Counted from the stretch's first letter, positions 14,555-23,175 are shown. The stretch: DNA of 37,805 nucleotides from Selenomonadales bacterium (GCA_029975165.1 JARKPR010000027.1:1-37805), one strand, 5' to 3'. Notes: a model not told the origin generated them from the sequence alone. Numbers and translations are program-made.

Positions 14555-15322
14555 TCATAGTCCGTAGATGCGCTTGAGGTCGGCGGCGATGTCGGGGATG
14601 CGGGTGGAGAGCTGGGGGATAGCGTAGCCGACGTAGATGGGGGAGGTGACGAAGCGGGGCATGACTTTGGCGGTTATCCGGCCGCCGATATGGTAGAAGA
14701 AGATGTTGTAGCTGTTGCAGTGGCGGTGGAAATGGTGGAGGAGGTAGTGGGCGCAGATCTGCAGGCAGTCGGCCAGGCGGTCGAGGTGCCCGAGGCCGGC
14801 GAGCTTGAGGTTGAATTCGACGAAACCGACGAGCGGCTTGTCGGCGATGGCGAGTTCGACGCCGCCGCCCTGGCTGATGACGAGGCCTTCGAGGCTGGCC
14901 GGGGGGATGCCGGCGGTGTAGTCGAGGTGGCGGAGGCCGACGATCTGCATGTGGGGGTGGCGGATGGTGCCGCCCGAGCAGGGGCCGTGGTTTTTGAAGA
15001 ACAGGACGGAGGCGAATTCGCCGCCGGCGATCATGTCCAGCCATTTCTCGGTGCCGAAGCGGATGACGCGGTGGAGGTGGTCCTTGGGATAGAGCGACAG
15101 TTCGGCGGCGCAGTCGTCGGTTTCGATGAGGACGGTCTGGAAGGTGTCGCGGAGCACCGGGTATTTATTGGCGAGGAGGAGGATCGGCCCGTCTTCGGCG
15201 ATGATGCCTTCCAGTTCGCCGCGGCAGCAGAAGGGGCATTTATGGCCGTTATCGACGACGGTGACCGGTTTGGTGCCGCCGAGCGCGGTGTCGAAAACGA
15301 GGTGGGTCGGTTTTGCGGTCAT
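14555..15322 (-). CDS. DUF4931 protein, GalT/HIT-like nucleotidyltransferase fold
   Basis: 255 aa. HKCPFCCRGELEG gives a zinc-type Cys pair near the N-terminus and GTIRHPHMQIVGL carries the HPHxQ active-site motif of galactose-1-phosphate uridylyltransferase-like proteins, where the second His is the nucleophile. NKYPVLRD also matches the GalT superfamily. DUF4931 proteins are smaller than GalT and their substrate is unknown. ATG 15322 follows AAGGGAG. The stop overlaps a possible start of the next gene, so the two are likely one transcript. No sugar-1-phosphate genes are nearby. Confidence 0.75.
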   Translation of the reverse strand: MTAKPTHLVFDTALGGTKPVTVVDNGHKCPFCCRGELEGIIAEDGPILLLANKYPVLRDTFQTVLIETDDCAAELSLYPKDHLHRVIRFGTEKWLDMIAGGEFASVLFFKNHGPCSGGTIRHPHMQIVGLRHLDYTAGIPPASLEGLVISQGGGVELAIADKPLVGFVEFNLKLAGLGHLDRLADCLQICAHYLLHHFHRHCNSYNIFFYHIGGRITAKVMPRFVTSPIYVGYAIPQLSTRIPDIAADLKRIYGL

Positions 15323-15378
15323 GGCTTGGTCTCCCTTGGGCGCGAGTGTTTTGCTGTTCTTATTATACCATACAAATG

Positions 15379-15410
15379 GCGAAAGCCCGTGCAGTTGCAC
15401 GGGTTTTCGC
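15379..15410. terminator. Hairpin between the RraA and DUF4931 genes
   Basis: CCCGTGCA-GT-TGCACGGG extended by GCGAAA/TTTCGC arms. The T-run is short on both strands, so termination of the upstream operon is probable but not certain. Confidence 0.55.
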
Positions 15411-15450
15411 ATGGCAAGCGGCGATGGTCGTTTACTGGGTGTGCCGGTTT

Positions 15451-16143
15451 TTATTCCCAGGCGCCGTCGATGATTTCGCAGCCGCGTTTGCGGAAGGCTT
15501 CGTCGGAGTAGGGGGAGCGGTCCACGGTGCCGTCGTCGATGGCCCGGAAGGTGGCCTGTTCTTTCTGGGACTTGATTTTGGCTTTTTCGGCGATGACCAC
15601 CGCGTCTTTGGGGCTGATGACGACGATGCCGTCGCCGTCGCCGACGAGGATGTCGCCGGGGTAGACGGTGACGCCGCCGCAGCTTACCGGGACGTTTATT
15701 TCTCCCGGGCCGTCCTTGTAGGGGCCCTGGGGGGTGATGCCGGCGGCGTAGATGGCCAGGTCCATGGTGCGCAGGGCGTCGGCGTCGCGCACCGCGCCGT
15801 CGACGACCACGCCGGCCAGGCTTTTTTTGCGGGCCTGCCGCATCATGATTTCGCCGGTGAGGGAATTGGCCAGGTCGCCGCGGCCGTCGACGACGATTAT
15901 GTCGCCCGGCTGGGCCAGGTCGAGGGCTTTGTGGAACATGAGGTTGTCGCCGATGCGGGCTTTGACGGTGAAGGCGACGCCGAGGAGGGGCGCGTCGTTC
16001 AGGGGCTTGATGCGGGCGTCCATGCAGCCCAGCCGGTTCATTTCGTCGGCGATGTTGGCGACCGGCAGGCCGCGGAATTTTTCCACGAGGTCGCGGGCGG
16101 GGCGGTTGATTTTGGTGTAGATGCGAAAGCCTGCGTTGGACAT
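15451..16143 (-). CDS. RraA-family aldolase / decarboxylase
   Basis: 230 aa. Sequence follows the RraA/HMG-aldolase fold; GDLANSLTGEIMMRQAR and GVVVDGAVRDADAL contain the catalytic pattern of active class II pyruvate aldolases (Gly-Glu at 98-99, Arg119 and Asp120 for substrate and metal), which pure RNase E inhibitors need not keep. Family members cleave 4-hydroxy-4-methyl-2-oxoglutarate or 4-carboxy-4-hydroxy-2-oxoadipate to pyruvate and decarboxylate oxaloacetate. It is last in the operon with the aconitase-like enzyme and an aminotransferase, so it probably performs the final C-C cleavage. Which oxoacid it uses is unknown. Confidence 0.85.
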   Translation of the reverse strand: MSNAGFRIYTKINRPARDLVEKFRGLPVANIADEMNRLGCMDARIKPLNDAPLLGVAFTVKARIGDNLMFHKALDLAQPGDIIVVDGRGDLANSLTGEIMMRQARKKSLAGVVVDGAVRDADALRTMDLAIYAAGITPQGPYKDGPGEINVPVSCGGVTVYPGDILVGDGDGIVVISPKDAVVIAEKAKIKSQKEQATFRAIDDGTVDRSPYSDEAFRKRGCEIIDGAWE

Positions 16144-16161
16144 TGGGCATATCTCCTTCGT

Positions 16162-16665
16162 TTAGTCGGTGGGGAAGTCGCCGTATTGGCGCATGTAGGC
16201 TACGAGGCCGCCGCCGGCGATGATGGCCCGGACGGACGGCGGCAGGGGCGGGGCCTGGCAGTAGGGGCGGCCATTGACGGCGACGGTGGTGCCGCCGTCA
16301 ACGGCGCTGACTTCGAGGAGGTCGTCCTGCTTTATGCCGTCCGTGTCGCAGACAACGAGCAGTATGCCGCTGTTGATGCCGTTGCGGTAGAAGGTGCGGG
16401 CGAAGGATTTGGCGAGGATGACGGGGATACCTGCGCCGCGGACGACGAGGGCGGCGATTTCCATGGCTGAGCCGCAGCCGAAGTTGCGGCCGGCGACGAG
16501 GATGTCGCCGGGGGCGACGCGGGCCGCAAAGGCCGGATCGAGGTCTTCCAGCAGGTATTTGCTGAGGGCGGTTTCGTCGAGGGTGTCGCGCTTGCGGCGC
16601 GAGGAGATGATGTAGTCGGTGTTGATGTCGTCGCCCAGCAGGTGGGCTTTGCCGCGATAGTTCAT
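16162..16665 (-). CDS. Aconitase-family hydro-lyase small subunit (LeuD-like)
   Basis: 167 aa swivel-domain subunit that completes the active site of the large subunit encoded just upstream. [21 protein letters not shown] is the usual start of archaeal/clostridial LeuD-type proteins, and [17 protein letters not shown] is the active-site loop. In most LeuD and aconitase proteins this loop reads GSSRE; here residues 66-69 are Ser-Ala-Met-Glu, so the catalytic Ser remains but the substrate-binding Arg is replaced by Met68. A substrate other than isopropylmalate is therefore likely. Its ATG overlaps the stop of the large-subunit gene. No other leucine genes are near. Confidence 0.85.
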   Translation of the reverse strand: MNYRGKAHLLGDDINTDYIISSRRKRDTLDETALSKYLLEDLDPAFAARVAPGDILVAGRNFGCGSAMEIAALVVRGAGIPVILAKSFARTFYRNGINSGILLVVCDTDGIKQDDLLEVSAVDGGTTVAVNGRPYCQAPPLPPSVRAIIAGGGLVAYMRQYGDFPTD

Positions 16666-17909
16666 GTTGCCAGCCTCCCCGGTGAGGTCATTCGGCCGGT
16701 TACGGCGCAGGCGGCCACGGAGGCCGGCGAGGCGAGGTAGATATTGGCTTTGACGTTGCCCATGCGGCCGATGAAGTTGCGGTTGGCGGTGGAGACGACG
16801 TTTTCGCCGGCGCTGGGGATGCCGGGGCTCGAGCCGCAGCACGGCCCGCAGCCCGGCGGCAGGATGACCGCGCCTTTGCGCAGCAGCCGCTCGATGAAGC
16901 CTTCTTTGACGGCGGCGAGGAAAACGGCGCGCGACGCGGGCACGACCAGGAGCTCGAAGCCGGCGGCCAGCGGGGCGTCGCCCATGACGTCGAGGGCGAG
17001 GGCGAGGTCGCTCAGCCGGCCGTTGGTGCAGGTGCCGAGCACGCCCATGTGGACGGGCAGGCCCTCGTGCGCGGCCACGGGAGCGACGGTGTCGACGTGG
17101 TGGGGGAGGGCGAGCATGGGTTCGAGCGCGCCGAGGTCGGCGGCGACGGTGGCCTCGTAAACGGCGTCCGCGTCAGCGGCGACGAAGGGTGCGCCGTCGC
17201 CGCAAAAGACTCTGGTGACGCTGTCGCCCGGCATCAGGGCGCATTTGGCGCCTGTTTCCACCATCATGTTGCACAGGGTCATGCGGTCGTCCATGGTCAG
17301 TCCGCCCACGGCCGGGCCGGCGAATTCGACGGCTTTGTAGGCGGCGCCGTCGGCCCCCAGCCTGCCGACGAGGAAAAGGGCCAGGTCCTTGGCGGTCACG
17401 CGGGGCCGGAGGCTGCCGGTGAGGAATACTCTGACGGTTTCCGGCACCCGGAACCAGAGTTTGCCGGTTATCATCGCCGCCGCCAGGTCGGAGGAGCCGA
17501 TACCTGTGCCGAGGGCGTTGAAGGCGCCGTAGGTGGTGGAGTGGGAGTCGCCGCCGACGATGAGCTGGCCGGGACGGACATAGCCTTTTTCCGGCAGCAG
17601 TTGGTGGCAAATGCCTTCGCCCAGTTCGAGCAGGCGGCACTGGCCGGCGGCGGCGAAGGCGCGCATGCTGTCGTGGAGGGCGGCGACCTTGTCGTTGGGG
17701 CAGGGGACGTAGTGGTCGAGGACCATGACGATTTTCGCCGGGTCGAAGACGCTTTTGCCGGCCATTTTGGCGAACAGGTCGAGGGTGAGCGGTCCCGAGC
17801 CGTCGGTGGCCATGGCCAGGTCGACGGCGGCGATTATGTTGTCGCCGGCCTGGACGGCCCGGCCGGCATGGGCGGAGAATATTTTTTCGGCAATGGTTTG
17901 CCCGGCCAT
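16662..17909 (-). CDS. Aconitase-family hydro-lyase large subunit (LeuC/HacA-like)
   Basis: 415 aa [4Fe-4S] enzyme moving water across a C=C bond of a hydroxy-acid. [50 protein letters not shown] and the three cluster Cys residues (GTCTNGR about residue 291; [11 protein letters not shown] about 353 and 356) are all present, so the cluster should assemble. The length fits the 415-425 aa class shared by archaeal-type LeuC, homoaconitase, citraconate/mesaconate-type and 2,3-dimethylmalate dehydratases. It starts 12 bases after the symporter stop and overlaps the small-subunit gene by four bases. True substrate is unknown; leucine synthesis is unlikely from context. Confidence 0.85.
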   Translation of the reverse strand: MAGQTIAEKIFSAHAGRAVQAGDNIIAAVDLAMATDGSGPLTLDLFAKMAGKSVFDPAKIVMVLDHYVPCPNDKVAALHDSMRAFAAAGQCRLLELGEGICHQLLPEKGYVRPGQLIVGGDSHSTTYGAFNALGTGIGSSDLAAAMITGKLWFRVPETVRVFLTGSLRPRVTAKDLALFLVGRLGADGAAYKAVEFAGPAVGGLTMDDRMTLCNMMVETGAKCALMPGDSVTRVFCGDGAPFVAADADAVYEATVAADLGALEPMLALPHHVDTVAPVAAHEGLPVHMGVLGTCTNGRLSDLALALDVMGDAPLAAGFELLVVPASRAVFLAAVKEGFIERLLRKGAVILPPGCGPCCGSSPGIPSAGENVVSTANRNFIGRMGNVKANIYLASPASVAACAVTGRMTSPGRLAT

Positions 17910-17921
17910 AGGAGAGCCTCC

Positions 17922-19190
17922 TCAGTCGTAGTTTTTCGCGTAGGCCGCCTGGACGGTTTCGGCCGGCAGCTGGCCTTCCCAGCGGGCGACGACCAGTGAG
18001 GCGACGGCGTTGCCGATGACGTTGGTGGAGGTACGCCCCATGTCGAGCAGGCGGTCGATGCCCATGATCATGAACAGGCCTTCCATAGGGAGGTTGAAGG
18101 CGGTGACGCCGAAGGAGAGCCCCATGAAGGCGGCGCCGGGGACGCCGGCCGAACCCTTCTGGATGATGGCCATGGTGACGAGCATCATTATCTGGGTCTG
18201 GATGTCGAGGGGGATGTTGAACATTTGGGCGATGAAGACGAGGGCCATGCATTTATAGAGGATGGAGCCGTCGAGGTTGAAGGAGTAGCCGGTGGGCAGG
18301 ACAAAGCTGACGATGTGCTTGGGGACGCCGAACTTTTGCAGGTTTTCGAGCATGAGCGGCAGGGCGGCCTCGCTGGAGCAGGTGGTGAAGGCGAGGATGA
18401 GCGGCTGCTTTATGGCCCGCAGTACTTGGAGGAAGCTGATTTTCATGACCAGGCAGGCCACCCACAGCACCGAGACGATGAAGATGACGAGGCCGAAATA
18501 AAGGGTGAAGATGAGTTTGCCCAGGGGGATGATGAGGGTCAGGCCGTATTTGCCGACCGTCCAGCCCATGAAGGCGAATACGCCGATCGGGGTGACTTTC
18601 ATGACGTAGTTGGTGACGACGAACATGGCGTCGGTGACGGCGGCGAAGAAGTCGAGGATGGGTTTGCCGCGCTCTTTGAGGGAGGCGGTGGCGACGCCGA
18701 AGAAGCAGGAGAAGAAGACGACCTGCAGCATGTTGGCGGTGCTCAGGGCTTCGAAGATGTTGCTGGGAATGATGCCGAGAAGAAGGTCCATGTTGCTTTT
18801 GAACTTGGCGGCCGTGCCGGCGCCGGCGGGGGCGGCGACTTTCATGAGCGGCACGCCTGAGCCGGGCTCGATGATGTTGGCGAGTATCAGGCCGAGGATG
18901 AGGGCGATGGTCGAGGCGAAGGTGAACCAGATCATGGTTTTGCCGCCCATCCGGCCCATCTGCTTGAAGTCGCCGGTGCCGGCGACGCCGGTGACGAGGG
19001 TGGCGAACACTAGGGGCACGATGATCATCTTGATCATTTTGATGAAGGCGTCGCCGATCGGCCGCAGCGAGTCGGCCATGCCGGGGAAGAAGTAGCCGAA
19101 GATGATGCCGCCGACCAGGCCGCCCATGATGTAATAGGGCTGTTTGTTCTTCTTTTTCTTGACGGGGGCTTGGACTACCGTTTCTGACAT
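17922..19190 (-). CDS. DAACS-family dicarboxylate/amino acid:cation symporter
   Basis: 422 aa sodium or proton symporter of the GltP/DctA family. Eight to ten hydrophobic segments are seen; PTGYSFNLDGS (the conserved NxDG substrate/cation site in helix 7) and the following helix with ALVFIAQMFNI are present, as is the Ser-rich hairpin region AFTTCSSEAALPLM. It would import a glutamate-, aspartate- or dicarboxylate-like compound. Position between an aminotransferase and a hydro-lyase implies that it brings in the pathway substrate. N-terminal MSETVVQAPVKKKKNKQ is cytoplasmic and basic. Confidence 0.9.
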   Translation of the reverse strand: MSETVVQAPVKKKKNKQPYYIMGGLVGGIIFGYFFPGMADSLRPIGDAFIKMIKMIIVPLVFATLVTGVAGTGDFKQMGRMGGKTMIWFTFASTIALILGLILANIIEPGSGVPLMKVAAPAGAGTAAKFKSNMDLLLGIIPSNIFEALSTANMLQVVFFSCFFGVATASLKERGKPILDFFAAVTDAMFVVTNYVMKVTPIGVFAFMGWTVGKYGLTLIIPLGKLIFTLYFGLVIFIVSVLWVACLVMKISFLQVLRAIKQPLILAFTTCSSEAALPLMLENLQKFGVPKHIVSFVLPTGYSFNLDGSILYKCMALVFIAQMFNIPLDIQTQIMMLVTMAIIQKGSAGVPGAAFMGLSFGVTAFNLPMEGLFMIMGIDRLLDMGRTSTNVIGNAVASLVVARWEGQLPAETVQAAYAKNYD

Positions 19191-19249
19191 TGCGTTCCCT
19201 CTTTCCTAATTTAATTCCGCGAGTGAAGTTTCCAGGCCCGAACCGCCGT

Positions 19250-20413
19250 CTATTCTTTGCCGGTTAGTTCGCGGATGCAGGCCGACACTCCTTGTCCCAA
19301 ATTGTGGATATGGCCGTGTTTGTAGAGGCAGGCCTCGATGGCGGCGACCACGGTGAGGGCGTCCTTGGGGTAGACTTGGCCCATGTGGCCGATGCGGATG
19401 ACGCTATCTTTGTAAGCTTTGCCGAGGCCGCCGGCCACGGCGATGCCGAAGCCTGCCCTGAGCTCGGCGCGCAGGGCGGCGCTTATTTCCGCACCCGCCG
19501 CGACGGCGGTGAGCGCCGGCGACCGCCAGGCCGCGTCGGCCGGGAAAAGCGACAGACCAAGGGCCTGCACGCCGGCCCTGATGGCGGCGGCGACCTTTTC
19601 GTGGCGGGCGTAACAGTTTTCCTTGCCTTCCTGCAGAATCATCGTCAGCGCTTCTTCGACACCGGCGACGATCGACATCGGCGTGGTGCCCGGGGTTTCG
19701 GGACGCTTGCCGTGGAAGTTTTTCCGGATGTCGCGGAACTGGATGTAAAACTTGGGGCATTTGGCGGCGTCGACAGCCTGCCAGGCGGCCTGGCTCAAAA
19801 CGACGAGGCTGAGGCCGGGGGGCGACATCAGGCCTTTCTGGGAGGCGGTGACAAGCACGTCGAGCTGCCAGGCGTCGAATTCGATCGGCAGGCAGCCGGC
19901 CGAGCTTACGGCATCGACGATCGTTAGCACGCCGTGTTTTTTGCCCAGGGCGGCGACCGCTTTGATATCGTTGACGCTGGCGGTGGTCGTTTCGTTGTGG
20001 CAGACGGTGATGGCCTTGACGCCGGGGTGGTCGGCGATGGCGCGGGCGATTTCATCGAGGCTGAGGGGGCGTAGCCAGTCGGTGCAGACGCGGTGGACGA
20101 CGATGCCGTGGGTGGCGGCGATCTCGGCGTACATCTCGCCGAATTTGCCGTTGCACGCCGCGATTATCTCGTCGCCGGGCGAGAGCAGGTTGACGATCGT
20201 GCCCTCCATCGCCCCCCGCCCGGTGGTGTGCACGAGGAGCACGTCTTCTTTCGTGCCCAGCAGCGTCTGGGCTTTTTCCACCAGCCCGGCAATAAGGACG
20301 GCCGCCTCGGCGGTGCGGTGATGGAGCATCGGCCGGGCGCCTGCGGCCAATACGCGCGCCGGCACGTTCACCGGTCCGGGGGTGAAAAGGGACACGTCTT
20401 CGTAGGTTTTCAT
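19250..20413 (-). CDS. Class V aminotransferase, alanine-glyoxylate / serine-pyruvate type
   Basis: 387 aa PLP enzyme. FTPGPVNVPARVL, RPMLHHRT, TTGRGAMEGTIVNLL, IVDAVSSAGCLPIEFDAWQLDV (Asp167) and TASQKGLMSPPG (Lys193 Schiff base) match the AGXT/PucG group. It would transfer an amino group between an amino acid and a 2-oxo acid. It is the first gene of the leftward operon with symporter, hydro-lyase and RraA aldolase, so it likely deaminates the imported amino acid or aminates glyoxylate or pyruvate. The ATG at 20413 is five bases after GGGAGAGG; an in-frame start 15 bases earlier is weaker. Exact substrates are unknown. Confidence 0.85.
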   Translation of the reverse strand: MKTYEDVSLFTPGPVNVPARVLAAGARPMLHHRTAEAAVLIAGLVEKAQTLLGTKEDVLLVHTTGRGAMEGTIVNLLSPGDEIIAACNGKFGEMYAEIAATHGIVVHRVCTDWLRPLSLDEIARAIADHPGVKAITVCHNETTTASVNDIKAVAALGKKHGVLTIVDAVSSAGCLPIEFDAWQLDVLVTASQKGLMSPPGLSLVVLSQAAWQAVDAAKCPKFYIQFRDIRKNFHGKRPETPGTTPMSIVAGVEEALTMILQEGKENCYARHEKVAAAIRAGVQALGLSLFPADAAWRSPALTAVAAGAEISAALRAELRAGFGIAVAGGLGKAYKDSVIRIGHMGQVYPKDALTVVAAIEACLYKHGHIHNLGQGVSACIRELTGKE

Positions 20414-20478
20414 CGGAACCTCTCCCATTAATAATTTCCGGATGAATGATAGTATTATTTACTACATTCACTACGGAT

Positions 20479-20570
20479 GTTGTAAAAAATAATTCTCTTG
20501 CTTTATTCTAACTCTTCCTTTATGGCCTGTAAAGGCGGTTGTTGTAAAAAATTCTTGTATATGGTACAGT
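20479..20570. promoter_or_regulatory. Divergent control region with repeated GTTGTAAAAAAT boxes
   Basis: GTTGTAAAAAAT occurs at 20479-20490 and 20541-20552, 62 bases apart, each followed by TTCT-TTG (directly in the second, with AA and C inserted in the first). A plus-strand promoter for the RpiR gene can be read as TTGTAA (20542-20547), 17 bases, TACAGT (20565-20570), so the second box overlaps its -35. The boxes are candidate RpiR operators. Confidence 0.5.
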
Positions 20571-20602
20571 GAAAATAATATTACGATGACGGCGGTGAAA
20601 GC

Positions 20603-21457
20603 ATGAAATCGACCCTGCTCAAGCGTTTGCGGCAGGAGACTACGCACCTGACGCCGGCGCAACGCCGGGTGGCCGACTATATATTGAAAAATCCAGTGGA
20701 TACGTCCTTTATGACCCTGGATCAATTGTCGGGGATAGTGGGGACAAGCACGGCCACGGTCATGCGCCTGTCCTTCCGGCTCGGGTACACGGGGTACAGC
20801 GATTTTCAGCGCGATCTGCAGGAGCTGCTGCGGGACCGGGTCGCCCCGACCACCCGCCTGGAGATCAACAAGAAGAAGCTGGAGCAGAGCAGCATCCTGG
20901 CGAACTGCGCCGATAACCACATCAATAACTTGAAGGCGATGATGGGGTTTCTCACGAAAGAGACGATCGACAGGTGTCTCGAGCTTATCGTGAACGCCGA
21001 TAAGATTTATATCGTCGGCCTGCGCTCGAGCTTTGCGATCGCCTATTATCTTCATCAAGCCCTCAATCAGATAATGGGGAACTGCAGGCTGCTCAAGGCC
21101 GGCTCCGGCGATAATGTCGACGACATATTGAATATCTGCCCTGACGACCTGGTCATCGGCATCACGATGCCGCGCTATTCGCGGCCGACGGTGGAAACAC
21201 TGAGAGTAATAAAGGGGTTCGGTCCGAAGATCATCGCGATAACCGATGGCTACAGTTCGCCGCTGGCGCCGCTCGCTGACGTGGTGCTGCCTTGCTCGGT
21301 CCGCAGCCTGGCTTTCCATAATTCGATCGCCGGCCCGATCTTTCTCGCCGATTTTTTGATTACGTCGCTGGCCATGAGCGAGCCGCTGAAGACGAAGAAC
21401 CGCCTGGAGGCCGCGGAGCCCATCCTCAAGCATTTGAATCTCATCATCGATGTCTGA
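20603..21457 (+). CDS. MurR/RpiR-family transcriptional regulator
   Basis: 284 aa. N-terminal HTH_6 domain (about residues 1-77) contains LTPAQRRVADYILKNP and the helix-turn-helix GIVGTSTATVMRLSFRLGYTGYSDFQ. A SIS domain (about 125-260) follows with KIYIVGLRSSFAIAYYLHQ and GITMPRYSRPTVE, usual for phosphosugar or small-acid sensing. It faces the aminotransferase operon across about 190 bases with shared repeat boxes, so it most likely controls that operon and itself. RpiR members outside sugar metabolism do regulate amino acid and organic acid uptake, so a non-sugar ligand is possible. Confidence 0.9.
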   Translation: MKSTLLKRLRQETTHLTPAQRRVADYILKNPVDTSFMTLDQLSGIVGTSTATVMRLSFRLGYTGYSDFQRDLQELLRDRVAPTTRLEINKKKLEQSSILANCADNHINNLKAMMGFLTKETIDRCLELIVNADKIYIVGLRSSFAIAYYLHQALNQIMGNCRLLKAGSGDNVDDILNICPDDLVIGITMPRYSRPTVETLRVIKGFGPKIIAITDGYSSPLAPLADVVLPCSVRSLAFHNSIAGPIFLADFLITSLAMSEPLKTKNRLEAAEPILKHLNLIIDV

Positions 21458-21487
21458 GCGACAGCTGCCCGTGCCGGACCGGAAACG

Positions 21488-21523
21488 AAAACCCTCTTCG
21501 CGTGAAGCGGCGAAGAGGGTTTT
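21488..21523. terminator. Bidirectional terminator
   Basis: AAAACCCTCTTCGC / GCGAAGAGGGTTTT, 14-bp perfect stem, eight-base loop. It ends the RpiR gene and the convergent NifB-type operon. Confidence 0.9.
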
Positions 21524-21550
21524 AACTTGCGGGTTTGCGGCCGTGGCGGG

Positions 21551-22402
21551 TTAGCCGGAGCGGGCGCAGCTTTGGCCGTCGCCGGCGCACAGCAGCCCTG
21601 CGGCGTCGGCGCGGCAGCGGCGGCAATGGTAGATCTGCGGGAGGTGGGCGACGGTCAGCTTGCGGAGGCGGGCCATGTCGGCGTCGGTAGGCGGCGCGAG
21701 GTTGGCGAACGGGGTGCCGCGGACGGGGATGAGGGGCATGCAGTTCATGGTGTCGGCGCCCCAGGCGGCCGCCCGGGCGGCGATGGCGGGGATGTGGCCG
21801 GCGTTGACGCCGGGCAGGACGACGGTGTTGATTTTGATCGTCAGCCCCCGCCGCTTGAGGGCAGCGATGCCTTCTTCCTGCCTGCTCAGGAGGAGCACGG
21901 CGGCGTCGCGGCCGCGGTAGGTGCGGCCGTCCAGCGTGACCGCGGCGTAGATGTGTTCGCCGATCAGGGGGTCGACGGCGTTGACGGTGACGGTGACGTG
22001 GGTGACGCCGGCGTCGGCCAGGGCGTCGGCATGGCCGGGCAGGCCCAGGCCGTTGGTGGATACGCAGATCAGGAGGTCGGGATGGTGGGCGTGCACGGCG
22101 CGCAGCGTGGCCAGCGTGCGGGGGGCATCGCAGAGGGCGTCGCCGGGGCCGGCGATGCCGACGACGGCGATGTCGGCCCGCCGCTTCAGGAGGCTGGCGA
22201 GGTCGGCGAGGGCTTCGGCAGGGGTGAGGACGCGCCCGGTGACGCCGGGGCGGCTTTCGTTGACGCAGTCGTAGAGGCGGTTGCAGAAGTTGCACTGGAT
22301 GTTGCAGCCGGGAGCCACCGGCAGATGGACCCGGCCCCAGCGGGCGCTGGCGCCGGCGTTGAAGCAGGGGTGGTTTTCGAGGGGCTTGCGGGGGTTATTC
22401 AT
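21551..22402 (-). CDS. NifB-type radical SAM protein (core only)
   Basis: 283 aa radical SAM enzyme with every core signature of NifB: HPC at 11-13, the SAM cluster motif CNIQCNFCNRLYDC (Cys33, 37, 40) continuing into NESRPGV, and the C-terminal CRRCRADAAGLL (Cys260, 263). In nitrogenase-making organisms NifB fuses two [4Fe-4S] clusters with a carbide and extra sulfide to form the NifB cofactor. The NifX-like C-terminal domain of many NifB proteins is absent, as in short archaeal forms. Its ATG overlaps the stop of the ferredoxin gene. No nifHDKEN gene lies in the window, so the product may serve another enzyme. Confidence 0.85.
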   Translation of the reverse strand: MNNPRKPLENHPCFNAGASARWGRVHLPVAPGCNIQCNFCNRLYDCVNESRPGVTGRVLTPAEALADLASLLKRRADIAVVGIAGPGDALCDAPRTLATLRAVHAHHPDLLICVSTNGLGLPGHADALADAGVTHVTVTVNAVDPLIGEHIYAAVTLDGRTYRGRDAAVLLLSRQEEGIAALKRRGLTIKINTVVLPGVNAGHIPAIAARAAAWGADTMNCMPLIPVRGTPFANLAPPTDADMARLRKLTVAHLPQIYHCRRCRADAAGLLCAGDGQSCARSG

Positions 22403-23175
22403 CGGTTTTCCGTCTTTCGTCCGAATTTAATGGCGTCCACGGGACAGGAGTGCAGACAGTCGCCGCAGTTGGTGCAGTTGGTTTCGTCGGGGCGGGCGCC
22501 CATCTCGCAGACCCGCCGGCAGGCGTCGCAGTTGGTACAGGCATCGGTCTTGAAAACGCGGAAGAAGGCCGCGCCTTTGAACAGCTCCAACAGGCCGCCG
22601 GTGGGACAGGCGAACCGGCACCACAGGTTGGCGACGAGCAGGCCGGCCGCCACCAGGCCGAGGACGACGAAGGTGCGGACCAGCCAGGCCAGGGAGGCGT
22701 GCTCGAAGGACAGGCGGATGGAGTTCCAGAATTCGCCGACGCGGATGGGGACCATGGCCCGCGGGTTTTGCAGGCCGATCCAGAGAAAGGCGGCGACGAG
22801 GAGGCCGATAGCCAGCCCGTACGGCGCCAGCCGCACAAACCGGTTGTCGACGCGCAGCTTGGCGAACGACAGCTTGCCGAGCATCTGGTTGACGAAGCCG
22901 CCGGGACAGAGCCAGCCGCAGAACGCCCGGCCGGCGAACATGACGGATAAGGGCAGGGCGAGCCAGAAAGTCCAGAAGTAGGCGGTGATCCGGCCCCAGC
23001 AGGTGATGACCGGGCAGACCCGGCAGCCCACGAAGGGGACAAGGAAGGGACAGCGGAAGATGCCGTAGAAGGCCCATTGCCCGAGGACGGCCAGCATGAC
23101 TAATTGAATTATTCTGCGGATGGGCGGCAGGCTGAGGCTGCCTGTTTTGGCGGTGGCTGTTTGCTGCTCAGACAT
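22399..23175 (-). CDS. NapH/YccM-like membrane polyferredoxin
   Basis: 258 aa with four to five hydrophobic helices and two CxxxCP-type motifs at membrane ends (FCGWLCPGGFVNQ and CRFACPTGGLLELF), as in NapH, CcoG and NosR C-terminal parts. The tail has two full [4Fe-4S] ferredoxin motifs, CTNCDACRRVCEMG and CTNCGDCLHSCPVDAI. It should move electrons between the membrane pool and cytoplasmic partners. Overlap with both neighbours (eight bases with the binding-protein gene, four with the NifB-type gene) implies tight co-translation. It could supply reductant to the radical SAM enzyme or to the binding-protein system; both are inference. Confidence 0.85.
   Translation of the reverse strand: MSEQQTATAKTGSLSLPPIRRIIQLVMLAVLGQWAFYGIFRCPFLVPFVGCRVCPVITCWGRITAYFWTFWLALPLSVMFAGRAFCGWLCPGGFVNQMLGKLSFAKLRVDNRFVRLAPYGLAIGLLVAAFLWIGLQNPRAMVPIRVGEFWNSIRLSFEHASLAWLVRTFVVLGLVAAGLLVANLWCRFACPTGGLLELFKGAAFFRVFKTDACTNCDACRRVCEMGARPDETNCTNCGDCLHSCPVDAIKFGRKTENR

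Noticed and set aside
14690-16470. Plus-strand frames opposite the RraA, LeuD-like and DUF4931 genes
   Set aside because: Antisense shadows, rich in Val/Gly/Asp; the minus-strand genes carry clear family motifs.
16162-17909. Leucine biosynthesis genes leuCD
   Set aside because: No leuA, leuB or ilv genes nearby, the operon contains transport and aldolase genes, and the small subunit lacks the usual active-site Arg.
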